Source: Marinobacter sp. (GTDB taxonomy: Bacteria; Pseudomonadota; Gammaproteobacteria; Pseudomonadales; Oleiphilaceae). Taken from it: a stretch of 60,663 bases of DNA. Shown in pieces: positions 44,408 to 53,226 of the stretch. Numbering within the stretch: the stretch's first letter is position 1; each line of letters begins with the position of its first letter. The notes under the pieces were generated by a model. The model did not search any database, had not been told where the DNA came from, and saw only the letters and a program-made list of their open reading frames with translations. Location: assembly GCF_014859525.1 (NCBI RefSeq), contig NZ_JACUUB010000009.1, forward strand, positions 1 to 60,663. Reading direction: 5' to 3'. The translations under genes and the position numbers were made by a program.

Positions 44408-45646
44408 TTATAGTCTGCCGACCAGGGTAGGCAATTGCATGACTGCGACCGCCCCGCCCCGCTCCGGTGAGAGAATGGAAAACCGGCCTTTGTGGGCTTT
44501 AACCACGGCCTGTACAACGGCCAAACCGAGCCCAGTGCCGTGCGACTTAGTGGTGTAAAAGGCTTCGGTGATCCTGCCGGCTTCCTCGGCAGAAAACCCC
44601 GGACCGTTGTCCTGCACCCTCACGCCCAACCCCTTCTCGGAAGACTCAAGCTCCAACCGAACGTCGGTGGCACCGGCTTCCAGGCTGTTGTTCACCAAAT
44701 TCATACAGGCACCCACCAGGGCATCCCGATTGCACATCAACCGACACCGCTCATCAATTCGGTTGTCCAGCACCACAGTGGCGGCGTTTGCGGGCTTCAG
44801 GCCTTCCACCGCGGCTTCAAGAGACGCCACGAGCTTACTGGCAGGTAACTCTTCAGCCAGGCGCGTCTCTCCGCGGGCAAAAATCAGCATATCCCGGACT
44901 TGCTGTTCAAGATGGGTAAGCCGCGACATCAAACGTGAGGCACAACGCTGGCGTAATTCTTCATCCAGGTCTGGCTGACTGAGATGACCACCGTACAAAA
45001 TAGCCGCAGACAGCGGCGTGCGGATCTGATGAGCCAGCGAAGCCACCATGCGGCCCATGGCCGATAATCGCTGAGCGTGTGCCAGCTGGGATTGCAACTG
45101 CCGGGTATCGGTCAGATCGGTCAGCAAGATGAGCTGGCCGGGCTGATTCTCCATGGTACGAATTTCAATACTGACGCGCCGACCATCTTTCAGAGACACC
45201 TCATGGCCATCATCACTGCGAGGTGAAAAGCAACGATGAATCACATCCACCCAGCGCTCGCCATCCAGAGGCTCGCCCAGAAGCGCTGTAGCAGCGGGGT
45301 TGCACTGACTGACCACGCCCTGTTGATCGAGAACCACCACACCTGCAGGCAACGCTTTAAGCAATGTCGACAGGCGGTCGGCCAGCTGTTCTTTTGCTTC
45401 GAGTTCTTGCTGACGCTGATGGGTTTCGTGGGACAGTTCACCCGAGAGTTGGTTAACGCGGGATTCGAGGGTGCGGTAAGAGTCGGTGATTTGCCGGGAC
45501 ATGCGATTGAACAACTCAAGCGCAGAATCGACCGCCTCGTCATCCTGTTGCGGAAACAAAGCCGTCACTTTGTCGTTCACATCGGCGGCGGCATTAGCGC
45601 CGGTCTTCTGATGTGCAGATTCCATGACAATGTGTGCATGACTCAT
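44408..45646 (-). CDS. fleS: FleS, flagellar sensor histidine kinase
   Basis: Soluble kinase of 412 residues. A coiled coil (about 40-95) precedes a PAS domain (95-185), the HisKA domain with H206 (SLAHQIRTPLSA) and an HATPase domain (NLVNNSLEAGA, DNGPGFS, GTGLGLAVV). No membrane helix is seen, so it senses an internal cue. It is 25 bp upstream of fleR. Confidence 0.95.
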   Translation of the reverse strand: MSHAHIVMESAHQKTGANAAADVNDKVTALFPQQDDEAVDSALELFNRMSRQITDSYRTLESRVNQLSGELSHETHQRQQELEAKEQLADRLSTLLKALPAGVVVLDQQGVVSQCNPAATALLGEPLDGERWVDVIHRCFSPRSDDGHEVSLKDGRRVSIEIRTMENQPGQLILLTDLTDTRQLQSQLAHAQRLSAMGRMVASLAHQIRTPLSAAILYGGHLSQPDLDEELRQRCASRLMSRLTHLEQQVRDMLIFARGETRLAEELPASKLVASLEAAVEGLKPANAATVVLDNRIDERCRLMCNRDALVGACMNLVNNSLEAGATDVRLELESSEKGLGVRVQDNGPGFSAEEAGRITEAFYTTKSHGTGLGLAVVQAVVKAHKGRFSILSPERGGAVAVMQLPTLVGRL

Positions 45647-45704
45647 AACCTTCCCCCTGACGGATCCGGAACGGACCTTCGGACTTTCGTTCAGGTTTGG
45701 TTAA

Positions 45705-45719
45705 GCCAACACTGTGCCA
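45705..45719 (-). promoter_or_regulatory. Predicted sigma-54 promoter of fleSR
   Basis: The minus strand reads TGGCAC, five bases, TGGC, with GG-N10-GC intact. The -24 box is perfect and the -12 box has one mismatch (TTGC expected). It lies 58 bases upstream of fleS. FleQ would be the activator. Confidence 0.8.
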
Positions 45720-45788
45720 ACTTAATTTTTCTTACTATTTTCAATGGACAAACAAATATCGAACAACATTAGTGACGGCTTTTCGTCA

Positions 45789-45832
45789 CCCAAAAACAGA
45801 AACGGCGTGACAGGTTACAAACCTTTGACGCC
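45789..45832 (-). terminator. Probable terminator after fleQ
   Basis: The minus strand shows GGCGT...AGGTT-TGT-AACCT...ACGCC, a two-part stem with a small internal loop, followed by TTTCTGTTTTTGGG. It begins 16 bases after the fleQ stop and separates fleQ from the fleSR promoter. Confidence 0.6.
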
Positions 45833-45847
45833 ATTCAACGCAACCCA

Positions 45848-47296
45848 TTAACTCTCTTCGGAGTCGTCTCTCAGGCCGTACTTACGGACCTTTTCGACCA
45901 GCGTGGTTCGCCGGATTCGCAGCTTCTCAGCGGCCCTGGCAACCACTCCACTGGCCTCATCCAACGCTTGCTGAATCAATTGCTTCTCCAGGTTGGACAA
46001 ATAATCCTTCAGATCGATACCGTTAACCGGCAGCAACGCCGGTGCATCCAATCCAATCAGGCCGGGCATAGCCGACGGCATACCACTGTCTTCCACCGGG
46101 CGATTTTCATCGTAGTCATCTATATATCGGAACTTCTTCGGCAGCTCCTGAACACCAATCACCCCATACGGGTGCATGATGGCAAGACGCTCAACCAAAT
46201 TCGCCAGCTCCCGGACGTTGCCTGGCCAGTCGTGGCGACACAGGCTCATGATCGCGGCAGAGTTCATCCGCAAGGAGCCCCGTTTTTCTTTCTCCATCCG
46301 GGAGATCAGCTCGTTGATCAGCAACGGGATATCTTCTACCCGTTCGCGCAAAGCCGGCATTTCAATCGGAAACACGTTAAGCCGGTAATACAGATCTTCG
46401 CGGAAATCGCCAGACTCAATCATCTCTTCCAGATGCTTGTGGGTTGCCGCAATCACCCGGACATCCGCCGACTGGGTTCGATTACTGCCCACCCGCTCAA
46501 ACGTGCGCTCCTGCAGGACCCGGAGAATCTTGACCTGCATATTCAGCGGCATGTCTCCGATTTCATCGAGGAATAGCGTGCCGCCTTCGGCCAGCTCAAA
46601 ACGGCCCACGCGGGCAGTGATGGCGCCCGTGAATGCACCTTTCTCATGACCAAACAGTTCGCTTTCAAGCAGCTCGGCAGGAATCGCACCGCAATTGACC
46701 GGCACAAAAGGCTTGTCACGACGGGACGAGTGGTAATGCAGATTACGCGCAACCACTTCTTTGCCGGTACCCGACTCCCCCGTGATCAGAACACTCACGT
46801 CTTTATCGGCCACTTGCTCCATCAACTGGCGTACCTGCTGCACTTTACGACTGGTACCGACCAGGCTGCGAAAAAGCTGTACACCGCGCTGCTGCCCGCG
46901 CTCCTTGCTGCGACTGAACTGATCGCGGTAGATCTGGGCACGGTATAGCGAATCCACAAATTTGGTGTAGTTAAGCGGCCACTCCATTCTGGCGATAATC
47001 CTGGCGCCGTCATCTTCAGACACACCCTTGAGCTGCGGATCACCAACCAGCAAAATAGGCAGGCCCTGCAAGAATTTACAGGTACTGGTGACATGCCAGG
47101 CGCCGGCGGCGTCTTCACCGTTGATCACGACAGCGCCAATATCGCCAACCGATAACGCACCATCACATTCCAAAAGCGCCAAAGCTTCGTCACCGGCTAC
47201 AATCTGCTCTTCACCGACAAATTCGAGAATGGTAATCAGATCCTTCCGCCTGGATTCGTCCTCACTCAGCACCAGCACTTTGTTGTTTTTGGACAT
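45848..47296 (-). CDS. fleQ: FleQ, master flagellar transcription activator
   Basis: Protein of 482 residues. The N-terminal domain is receiver-like but lacks the usual phospho-aspartate context, as in FleQ. The AAA domain has GESGTGKE and HEKGAFTGA for sigma-54 contact. The C-terminal Fis-type helix-turn-helix ([18 protein letters not shown]) ends the protein. In Pseudomonas FleQ starts the flagellar cascade, is restrained by FleN and binds c-di-GMP. A sigma-70 promoter lies just upstream. Confidence 0.97.
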   Translation of the reverse strand: MSKNNKVLVLSEDESRRKDLITILEFVGEEQIVAGDEALALLECDGALSVGDIGAVVINGEDAAGAWHVTSTCKFLQGLPILLVGDPQLKGVSEDDGARIIARMEWPLNYTKFVDSLYRAQIYRDQFSRSKERGQQRGVQLFRSLVGTSRKVQQVRQLMEQVADKDVSVLITGESGTGKEVVARNLHYHSSRRDKPFVPVNCGAIPAELLESELFGHEKGAFTGAITARVGRFELAEGGTLFLDEIGDMPLNMQVKILRVLQERTFERVGSNRTQSADVRVIAATHKHLEEMIESGDFREDLYYRLNVFPIEMPALRERVEDIPLLINELISRMEKEKRGSLRMNSAAIMSLCRHDWPGNVRELANLVERLAIMHPYGVIGVQELPKKFRYIDDYDENRPVEDSGMPSAMPGLIGLDAPALLPVNGIDLKDYLSNLEKQLIQQALDEASGVVARAAEKLRIRRTTLVEKVRKYGLRDDSEES

Positions 47297-47327
47297 TCAC
47301 GGAAATCTCTTTGGGAATTTGTGCGGT

Positions 47328-47356
47328 ATTTAAGACTGTATGGGCGCCAGAGTCAA
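47328..47356 (-). promoter_or_regulatory. Predicted sigma-70 promoter of fleQ
   Basis: On the minus strand -35 TTGACT and -10 TTAAAT are separated by 17 bases. The -35 box matches five of six and the -10 box four of six. The start codon is 31 bases past the -10 box, giving a short leader. This is the only flagellar promoter in the window that looks like sigma-70. Confidence 0.65.
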
Positions 47357-47366
47357 TTTTATGACG

Positions 47367-47696
47367 CTATCTTCGGGGGGTTGTTGAAACGTTTTCGTAG
47401 GCACGTGCAGCATTTCGGTTTTCGTTCACGCCCTTGAGCGATTCACGGGCTTCATCCCGGGCTTTTACGGCGGCCCTGTTAGCCGATTCCACAAACTCAT
47501 TCAGGGCTTCGAGCCGGGCACGTATCAGCGCGGGCTCGATTCGCCCGGCTTCCAGCTCATCCAACAACGGCTCTATGGCCGGCTTGACCCGGGCATTAAG
47601 CTCTGCCAGCTGCTCCCAGTTCTGGTCGGCCAGGGCCTGGTCGAGTTCGGATCTGAGTTGATCAAGGCTTTCAAGGAGGGCTTGAGAGTCTGCCAT
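47367..47696 (-). CDS. FliT-like flagellar chaperone
   Basis: Protein of 109 residues from the ATG at 47696, all-helical and rich in Ala, Glu and Leu, with a FliT-like pattern (QNWEQLAELNARVKPAIEPLLDELEAG). In Pseudomonas a gene of this type lies between fliS and fleQ. Here its position just upstream of fleQ is kept but fliS, fliD and flaG are not next to it. The similarity is modest and the call depends on position. Confidence 0.65.
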   Translation of the reverse strand: MADSQALLESLDQLRSELDQALADQNWEQLAELNARVKPAIEPLLDELEAGRIEPALIRARLEALNEFVESANRAAVKARDEARESLKGVNENRNAARAYENVSTTPRR

Positions 47697-47743
47697 GTTG
47701 TCTTCTCCACAGGTGGATGAAACATTACTGGCCTGGCAGACCC

Positions 47744-47786
47744 TCAAACAGGGGCGTCACCCTCTGCTGGCAACGCCCCTGTTTGA
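47744..47786 (-). terminator. Strong hairpin after the DUF1329 gene
   Basis: Perfect 14-bp inverted repeat (47744-47757 and 47773-47786) around a 15-base loop, four bases beyond the DUF1329 stop. The stem core is GGGGCG/CGCCCC with TTTGA/TCAAA ends. There is no long T run, but the position and stem strength suggest a terminator separating this gene from the FliT-like gene. Confidence 0.65.
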
Positions 47787-47790
47787 CCAG

Positions 47791-49149
47791 TTACCGGCGG
47801 GCTGCCCGACGGGCCGCAGCGGCGGTAAATTCGTTACCACGGAACCCAGGCTCAAAGTTGTAAGCTGAATAACCGTTGTCCAGACCATCAATGTAATAAC
47901 GCTGAGCTTTCAGATCATACGTCATTTCCATGGTTGTCCAGAAGACCGGAACACTGTAATAGACGATATTATGGGCTTCTGAGACACGCCACAGCTCACC
48001 GTCTCCGCTGTACTCTTCCGTGGCCAGAATTTGCCAGCTGTCCTCATCAATGTAGTACACGCGCCGATCGTAAATGTGGCTGATACCGGTGCGCCGTTTG
48101 GCCTCAACAACCCATACCCGGTGCAGTTCATAACGGGTCAGGCTCTGATTGATGTGATTGGGCCGGATAACATCACCCGGGCGCACACTCTCATCATGAA
48201 GGTTGTAGGCGTTGTAGGGAACGACCAGCTCCCGCTTACCTTTCAATTCCCAGTCGTACTGGTTAGGTGCGCCGTTGTACATATCCTTCTGATCCACCGA
48301 TCTCAAAGACGACGAATTCGGCAGGTCTGTTTCATACGCCAGGTTTGGTGAGCGACGAAGGCGACGTGAGCCAGCGTCGTAACGCCAGGCCAGCCTCGGT
48401 GAACGAACCTGATCCAGCGTTTCGTGGACCAGCGTAAGGGTGCCAGCCAGACTGGACGGTGCCACGGTTTCGGTTTTCAGGTAGAAAATCTTGTTATCAA
48501 TATCTTCGAGCTCGGCGCCGGGCCGGCTGTAAGCAAAAAAGTAATCGTAGTTATTGACCACCGGATTGAATGACCCATCGCGCTGCGGCGTCGCTGATGC
48601 GCTCCGAAACGACAACTCCTCACCCCGATACCGGAGGATATGATTCCAGATTGCTTCAAGGCCATTTTCAGGAATCGGAAACGGGCTGGTCATAATGGTG
48701 TTGCGCACGCCATTGCCGTTTTCCAGAAGTTCTGCAGTTAACGCATTCTCATAAAACTTGTCATACACATGCTCAGGAAACGCTGCCGTGCGACGCGTCT
48801 GGTACACCGGCATAAAAAACTCAGGACCGTACTGCTCGAGCATTTGGATATGGCCGTCAGACAATGTGTCGCGGTGCTGATCCAGGTTGTCCCGGGTAAT
48901 CACGTACAGCGCTTCATCCTCAGGAAACGGGTTGACCTCAACCGTACCTTCACGCCAGTTAGCCGGTGGCTTAGACAGGCCTCCTGTCCATGCCGGAATG
49001 GTCCCCGCCTCATTACCCGCACGCTCTGCACCAACCGGCGTCAGGTCATTCTTCAGGCGCTCAGCTTCCGCCGGTGACACCTTTGCCATAACCGGGCCGG
49101 AAAACCCCATTACCGCCGCTGCTATTGCAGCAATTAGCCGGTTCCGCAT
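47791..49149 (-). CDS. DUF1329 periplasmic/outer-membrane-associated protein
   Basis: Protein of 452 residues from the ATG at 49149, with GGAGG eight bases upstream. A signal peptide (RNRLIAAIAAAVMGFSGPVMA) is followed by a family pattern including LTPVGAERAGNEAGTIPAWTGG near the N-terminus. DUF1329 proteins have a LolB-like beta structure and often accompany RND-type lipid or hydrocarbon exporters. No such exporter is adjacent here. The function is unknown. Confidence 0.88.
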   Translation of the reverse strand: MRNRLIAAIAAAVMGFSGPVMAKVSPAEAERLKNDLTPVGAERAGNEAGTIPAWTGGLSKPPANWREGTVEVNPFPEDEALYVITRDNLDQHRDTLSDGHIQMLEQYGPEFFMPVYQTRRTAAFPEHVYDKFYENALTAELLENGNGVRNTIMTSPFPIPENGLEAIWNHILRYRGEELSFRSASATPQRDGSFNPVVNNYDYFFAYSRPGAELEDIDNKIFYLKTETVAPSSLAGTLTLVHETLDQVRSPRLAWRYDAGSRRLRRSPNLAYETDLPNSSSLRSVDQKDMYNGAPNQYDWELKGKRELVVPYNAYNLHDESVRPGDVIRPNHINQSLTRYELHRVWVVEAKRRTGISHIYDRRVYYIDEDSWQILATEEYSGDGELWRVSEAHNIVYYSVPVFWTTMEMTYDLKAQRYYIDGLDNGYSAYNFEPGFRGNEFTAAAARRAARR

Positions 49150-49370
49150 CCTTAAAACCTCCAAATAGATCACAAGACGATCAAAACTTATCCAAACTGA
49201 ACGCCTTTTTGCCAGTTTCAAACGACCGTTTCAAGCGAATGTTTGTATTTTCTTGTGACACGACCAGGCGGCGCCAGCAATTACAGGACGAGAAGTCCGC
49301 ATGAAAAAATGGTAGTATCCGTCGGCTGATCTGATCGATCTTCCACGAGCTTGGGCAGTGCGGGTGGCGT

Positions 49371-49871
49371 ATGGCATCACAATGGTATTCTCTGGTCTCT
49401 CAAAAACTTTTTCTTGCCAACACCTTACTGGCAAAGCTTGGACCGGATGCGGACTGCGGGAACACCGGCCAGAACTCTACCGCAGAGAGAGAAGCGCTGT
49501 CCCAAGGGGCGACGGAGCTGATTTTGAGGGCGCGTCAATTACTGCTGATCATGATTGCCCGCTGCCATCAGCATAAGGCGGCAAAGCCGGTCTCGCTGGC
49601 CGAGTTGGGCGCACTGTTTCCGTATGAGGTGCACGAAGTCCAGTTGCTAAAACAATTGTCTGAGACGCCCGGGAGTTGGTGGTGTCACCTGGATCAACTG
49701 GAGGCAGCCTTGAGCCAGCCGCCCGTGACGCGCAAAAACGTTACCGACGAGAACATCATTGCGATCTCCGTCGATCAAGGTCCGGATCGTTCTTTCGCAG
49801 CCTTACAGACAACGCTTACGGCCATCACCACTCTGGCCAAAAGCATCGAAGATCAACACAGCGAGTGGTAA
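49371..49871 (+). CDS. DUF6586-type protein of unknown function
   Basis: Helical protein of 166 residues, with RARQLLLIMIARC in the middle and a paired LFPYEVHEVQLLKQLSETPGSW segment. No catalytic motif is visible. A gene of this kind stands near sulA-lexA in Pseudomonas, and the same neighbourhood is seen here. The 221-base gap before it, shared with the divergent DUF1329 gene, shows no promoter I can support. Confidence 0.7.
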   Translation: MASQWYSLVSQKLFLANTLLAKLGPDADCGNTGQNSTAEREALSQGATELILRARQLLLIMIARCHQHKAAKPVSLAELGALFPYEVHEVQLLKQLSETPGSWWCHLDQLEAALSQPPVTRKNVTDENIIAISVDQGPDRSFAALQTTLTAITTLAKSIEDQHSEW

Positions 49872-49919
49872 GCCACAATTTGTCGCAATACCGAATTTAC
49901 CAATACAAAGGTTGAACGA

Positions 49920-50180
49920 ATGTCACCATCGTTTTTTGAAATCGTACAACTTGCCAACGGCGACTATGCACTGCGCCGTATTGACGACGACGCTGCACCG
50001 CTGGTTCGCATTTCATTCTCGGAAGAAGCCCGGGAAATGATGGAAGATCGGGAGATGAGTGTCGCCAAGTCCATGATCGCTGCGGGCATCGAAGCTGCCG
50101 GCAATATCGCCCACGATCTCGACTGGGATGACGACGACAACGACTACGCTGACCCTCAGCCTCAACACACCTTACACTGA
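49920..50180 (+). CDS. Small conserved protein near lexA-sulA
   Basis: Protein of 86 residues with a beta-rich start (FFEIVQLANGDYALRRID), a helical middle and an acidic tail (DWDDDDNDYAD). It resembles a small protein in the same place in Pseudomonas (beside sulA). The role is unknown. It ends 6 bases before the convergent sulA stop. Confidence 0.75.
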   Translation: MSPSFFEIVQLANGDYALRRIDDDAAPLVRISFSEEAREMMEDREMSVAKSMIAAGIEAAGNIAHDLDWDDDDNDYADPQPQHTLH

Positions 50181-50186
50181 CTCACT

Positions 50187-50678
50187 TTACCGGTGACGCA
50201 GCACCACTCCATGACTGTCACCTTGCGCTGACGCCTTTTGAAGGGACTCAAAGGCCGAACGAGCCAGCTTGTTGGTCCAAAGCACCACCGCATGGCACGT
50301 ACCCACACCGAGCGCTCGCTCAGCCAGTTGTTGAGCCGAAAAATCCGGGGTTGATCGCAATACCAGTATTTCGGTGACAGCAATGCTGTGCATCTTCTGC
50401 CACTTGCCCACCAGCGACTGCGGCGGATCGATCAAAGCGAGCCAGCGCTTTTCCTGATTCAGCTGGGTCAACATTGGTAACAGCAGCTGAACGTTGTCTG
50501 CCTGGCCTTCTGGCAGAATGATCTCTGTCACATTGCCGCACAAGTGGCTCGCTTCACGTGCGGTGCCAGACACAGAACGGTGAGCCTTGACTCGCCGATG
50601 GCTGGCAGACATCCCGTGAGCCGGAATAACGGCCGCCGGTTGGAACGCCATGTTCTGATTGAAGCTTAACTGTTCCAT
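50187..50678 (-). CDS. sulA: SulA-type SOS cell division inhibitor
   Basis: Protein of 163 residues with a RecA/SulA-like fold pattern (QLLLPMLTQLNQEKRWLALIDPP). SulA binds FtsZ and stops division during SOS. It is 33 bases downstream of lexA and shares its LexA-controlled promoter. Low conservation of SulA makes position an important part of the call. Confidence 0.88.
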   Translation of the reverse strand: MEQLSFNQNMAFQPAAVIPAHGMSASHRRVKAHRSVSGTAREASHLCGNVTEIILPEGQADNVQLLLPMLTQLNQEKRWLALIDPPQSLVGKWQKMHSIAVTEILVLRSTPDFSAQQLAERALGVGTCHAVVLWTNKLARSAFESLQKASAQGDSHGVVLRHR

Positions 50679-50711
50679 TACTCACCTACCTGCAGTGCGC
50701 ATGTCTGATGG

Positions 50712-51320
50712 TTAGTGCAGATCTGATCGACGGATCACACCTACGCCCAGGCCTTCGATAAACAATTCTTGTTCGGTCAGATCAATTTCAATCGGCGCGA
50801 ATTCCTCGTTCTCTGCGATCAACCAGACTTTGGAGCCTTCACGCTTAAACCTCTTCACGGTAACCTCTTCACCAACCCTGGCCACCACAACCTGCCCGTT
50901 ATGAACATCCTGAGTGCTATGCACCGCGAGCAAATCGCCGTCCAGAATGCCGATGTCTTTCATGCTCATGCCCCGGACCCGAAGCAGATAATCCGCAGAC
51001 GGAGAAAAAAAGCCCGGTTGCAAGGCGCAATGATCTTCTATGTGTTCCTGAGCCAAAATCGGGCTGCCCGCCGCTACCTGCCCGATAACCGGCAGCCCTG
51101 GATCTGGCTCGACCTCCGGCAGACGTATCCCGCGACTGGCACCAGGCACCATTTCAATTGCACCTTTTCTCGCCAGGGCGCGCAGATGCTCCTCGGCTGC
51201 GTTCGCTGAACGAAAACCCAGTTCAGCGGCGATCTCCGCCCTTGTCGGCGGATAGCCGGTCTCATCTACATACCGCCGGATAATATCCAGCACCTGGGAC
51301 TGTCGTGCGGTCAGCTTCAT
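50712..51320 (-). CDS. lexA: LexA SOS repressor
   Basis: Protein of 202 residues. The N-terminal winged helix-turn-helix ([24 protein letters not shown]) binds SOS boxes. The self-cleavage site is the Ala-Gly in VAAGSP, and the serine-lysine dyad is in GMSMKD and EVTVKRF. RecA on single-stranded DNA triggers cleavage. It appears autoregulated through the operator at 51344-51359. Confidence 0.98.
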   Translation of the reverse strand: MKLTARQSQVLDIIRRYVDETGYPPTRAEIAAELGFRSANAAEEHLRALARKGAIEMVPGASRGIRLPEVEPDPGLPVIGQVAAGSPILAQEHIEDHCALQPGFFSPSADYLLRVRGMSMKDIGILDGDLLAVHSTQDVHNGQVVVARVGEEVTVKRFKREGSKVWLIAENEEFAPIEIDLTEQELFIEGLGVGVIRRSDLH

Positions 51321-51343
51321 GCAGTTACTCCGGTTTTGGCATC

Positions 51344-51359
51344 CTGGTTTTATATACAG
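51344..51359 (-). promoter_or_regulatory. LexA box (SOS operator)
   Basis: The minus strand reads CTGTATATAAAACCAG, which matches the CTGT-N8-ACAG SOS consensus at seven of eight defined bases. It lies at the expected transcription start of lexA. A degenerate second copy (CTGTATATAGTCAATT, 51362-51377) is next to it over the -10 box. Two boxes in tandem resemble the E. coli lexA arrangement. Confidence 0.9.
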
Positions 51360-51366
51360 TAAATTG

Positions 51367-51395
51367 ACTATATACAGTGTTTTATCCAGTGTAAA
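51367..51395 (-). promoter_or_regulatory. Predicted sigma-70 promoter of lexA-sulA
   Basis: The minus strand reads TTTACA, 17 bases, TATAGT, each box matching five of six consensus positions. The -10 box overlaps the degenerate LexA site, and the good LexA box covers the start point, so repression is easy to explain. Confidence 0.8.
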
Positions 51396-51486
51396 GGCTC
51401 GTCAGTATTTTTCTTGATGGTCACAAGAGGCGACCACGTCCTATGATAAGGTGAAGTTCTTCGAGCTATAAGGATGTCAACAATCT

Positions 51487-52488
51487 ATGAACTCAAACGA
51501 TCGTTGCAAGATGCCGGATCGACTCCAGAATCACCAAGGCGAAGAACGAAAGGTTGGGGTGGAAATTGAACTGTCAGGGCTCGGCTATAATGAGCTGATT
51601 GACCATGCGGCCCGCTTGCTTGACGCCCCCCCGAAGCTGACCTCCCGATACGTGACCAAGCTCGACACAAGCGACGGTACCTTCACCATCGAACTCGACT
51701 CTGATCCGATCAAAGATCTTGATCTGGACGATGAGCGAATGCCGCAATCGCTTCGGGATCTTGGCAATCACGCCATGGATGTGATTGATTTCGCGGCTGA
51801 GAAGATTGTTCCACTGGAAATTGTGGGGCCTCCCCTGGCCTTTTCGAAGGTTGGTCTGATTGAACACCTTGTCGATGAGCTACGGGAACTTGGCGCCGAA
51901 GGTAGCCGTGAAGCCATCTATTTTGCGTTTGGCCTACAACTCAATCCGGAACTACCTGACCTCCAGCCCGACACTCTTGTGCGCTATCTGCAAGCCTTTG
52001 CAGCACTGTATGACTGGCTCAAGGCGCGACACCAGATCGACATCAGCCGCAAGTTCACCACCTACATCGAGCCCTGGAACAGCCGTTATACTGAGAAGCT
52101 TATGGCTGATGAGTACAATCCGGACATGCAAACACTGATGCGCGACTATCTCCACTTCAACCCGACCAGGAACAAGGCTCTTGACCTGCTCCCCCTGTTC
52201 GCACACATTGATGCGGACTTACTGGCAGAATATGTGGACGATCCGAGAATCAAGAGCCGGCCCACCCTGCATTATCGCTTGCCCGACTGCGACATTGACA
52301 ACCCACGGTGGCACTTTTCAACGGTGTGGAATGACTGGGTAGTGCTTGAGCAACTCACCAACCACCCAGACGACCTGAAAGCACTGAGACAGGCGTTCCG
52401 GGAATCCCAGAAGTTCAGCTTTCATAATCTCACCCATTCGTGGCGAGAGACCACAAACCAATGGCTGCAGCAACACGGTTATGTCTGA
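51487..52488 (+). CDS. Amidoligase family protein
   Basis: Protein of 333 residues with the amidoligase signature GVEIEL near residue 23 and a glutamine-synthetase-like layout in which acidic residues such as the later IELDSD coordinate metal and ATP. Amidoligases of this type form amide or peptide bonds, often with a glutamine-amidotransferase-like hydrolase beside them. That partner is the next gene, overlapping by 8 bases. The gene is divergent from lexA. The substrate is unknown. Confidence 0.85.
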   Translation: MNSNDRCKMPDRLQNHQGEERKVGVEIELSGLGYNELIDHAARLLDAPPKLTSRYVTKLDTSDGTFTIELDSDPIKDLDLDDERMPQSLRDLGNHAMDVIDFAAEKIVPLEIVGPPLAFSKVGLIEHLVDELRELGAEGSREAIYFAFGLQLNPELPDLQPDTLVRYLQAFAALYDWLKARHQIDISRKFTTYIEPWNSRYTEKLMADEYNPDMQTLMRDYLHFNPTRNKALDLLPLFAHIDADLLAEYVDDPRIKSRPTLHYRLPDCDIDNPRWHFSTVWNDWVVLEQLTNHPDDLKALRQAFRESQKFSFHNLTHSWRETTNQWLQQHGYV

Positions 52489-53224
52489 GCGTCAAGACGC
52501 CCTGGAACCCCCCGGGCTAACCATTGGTATAAGCGGGCCGGCAAGGCGGAGTGCTACACACCGCCTGATCAGCCTGGGGTTGAGGCTACACGGCGCCCAC
52601 ACCCACTACATTAGACCCGGCTCAAAGACCGACGTCTCGCTGCTGGACGGATTGGTGTTGTCTGGCGGCACCCACGTTCATCCCCATCGCTACGGCCAAC
52701 AGCCCCAGGTAACCGCAAACTACGACCTCAAGCGGGATGAAACCGATTACCGCCTGCTGGAGCGGGCCGAAGACCTGGCCATTCCTGTCCTCGGAATCTG
52801 CCGTGGCGCCCAGTTCATTAATGTGTTTCACGGCGGCTCCTTGTGCCAAAACGTCACCCCCCTGCGGATGAATACCCGGCATCGCCCCCTGCTACTGCCG
52901 TTGCAGACTGTTCAACTGGTGCACACCAGCCGCATCGGGCGCCTGATGCACAGCACGACCATCGGTGCTAATCGTATCCACAGCCAGGCTATCAAACAGC
53001 TGGGAAAGAATCTGAGAGTAACTGCTCTGGACAACGACCTGTTTGTACAGGGTATAGAGAGCACGGGGCACCAATGGCTGATGGGCGTGCAATGGCACCC
53101 GGAATATCTGCTGTACCACGCCGGGCACAGGCGGATATTCAGCCACTTTGTGCACGCAGCCCGAGCCCGTAAACTGGAACGATTGGAGCGCCAGACAACC
53201 ATGGCCAATCATCAAGGAGAATGA
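52481..53224 (+). CDS. Class I glutamine-amidotransferase-like (PuuD/C26) hydrolase
   Basis: Protein of 247 residues with the nucleophile C107 in GICRGAQ and the catalytic histidine and glutamate in QWHPEYL. The fold matches gamma-glutamyl hydrolases such as PuuD. It overlaps the amidoligase gene by 8 bases. It could remove a gamma-glutamyl group from, or supply nitrogen to, the amidoligase product. The substrate is not predictable from sequence. Confidence 0.88.
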   Translation: MSERQDALEPPGLTIGISGPARRSATHRLISLGLRLHGAHTHYIRPGSKTDVSLLDGLVLSGGTHVHPHRYGQQPQVTANYDLKRDETDYRLLERAEDLAIPVLGICRGAQFINVFHGGSLCQNVTPLRMNTRHRPLLLPLQTVQLVHTSRIGRLMHSTTIGANRIHSQAIKQLGKNLRVTALDNDLFVQGIESTGHQWLMGVQWHPEYLLYHAGHRRIFSHFVHAARARKLERLERQTTMANHQGE

Positions 53225-53226
53225 TC

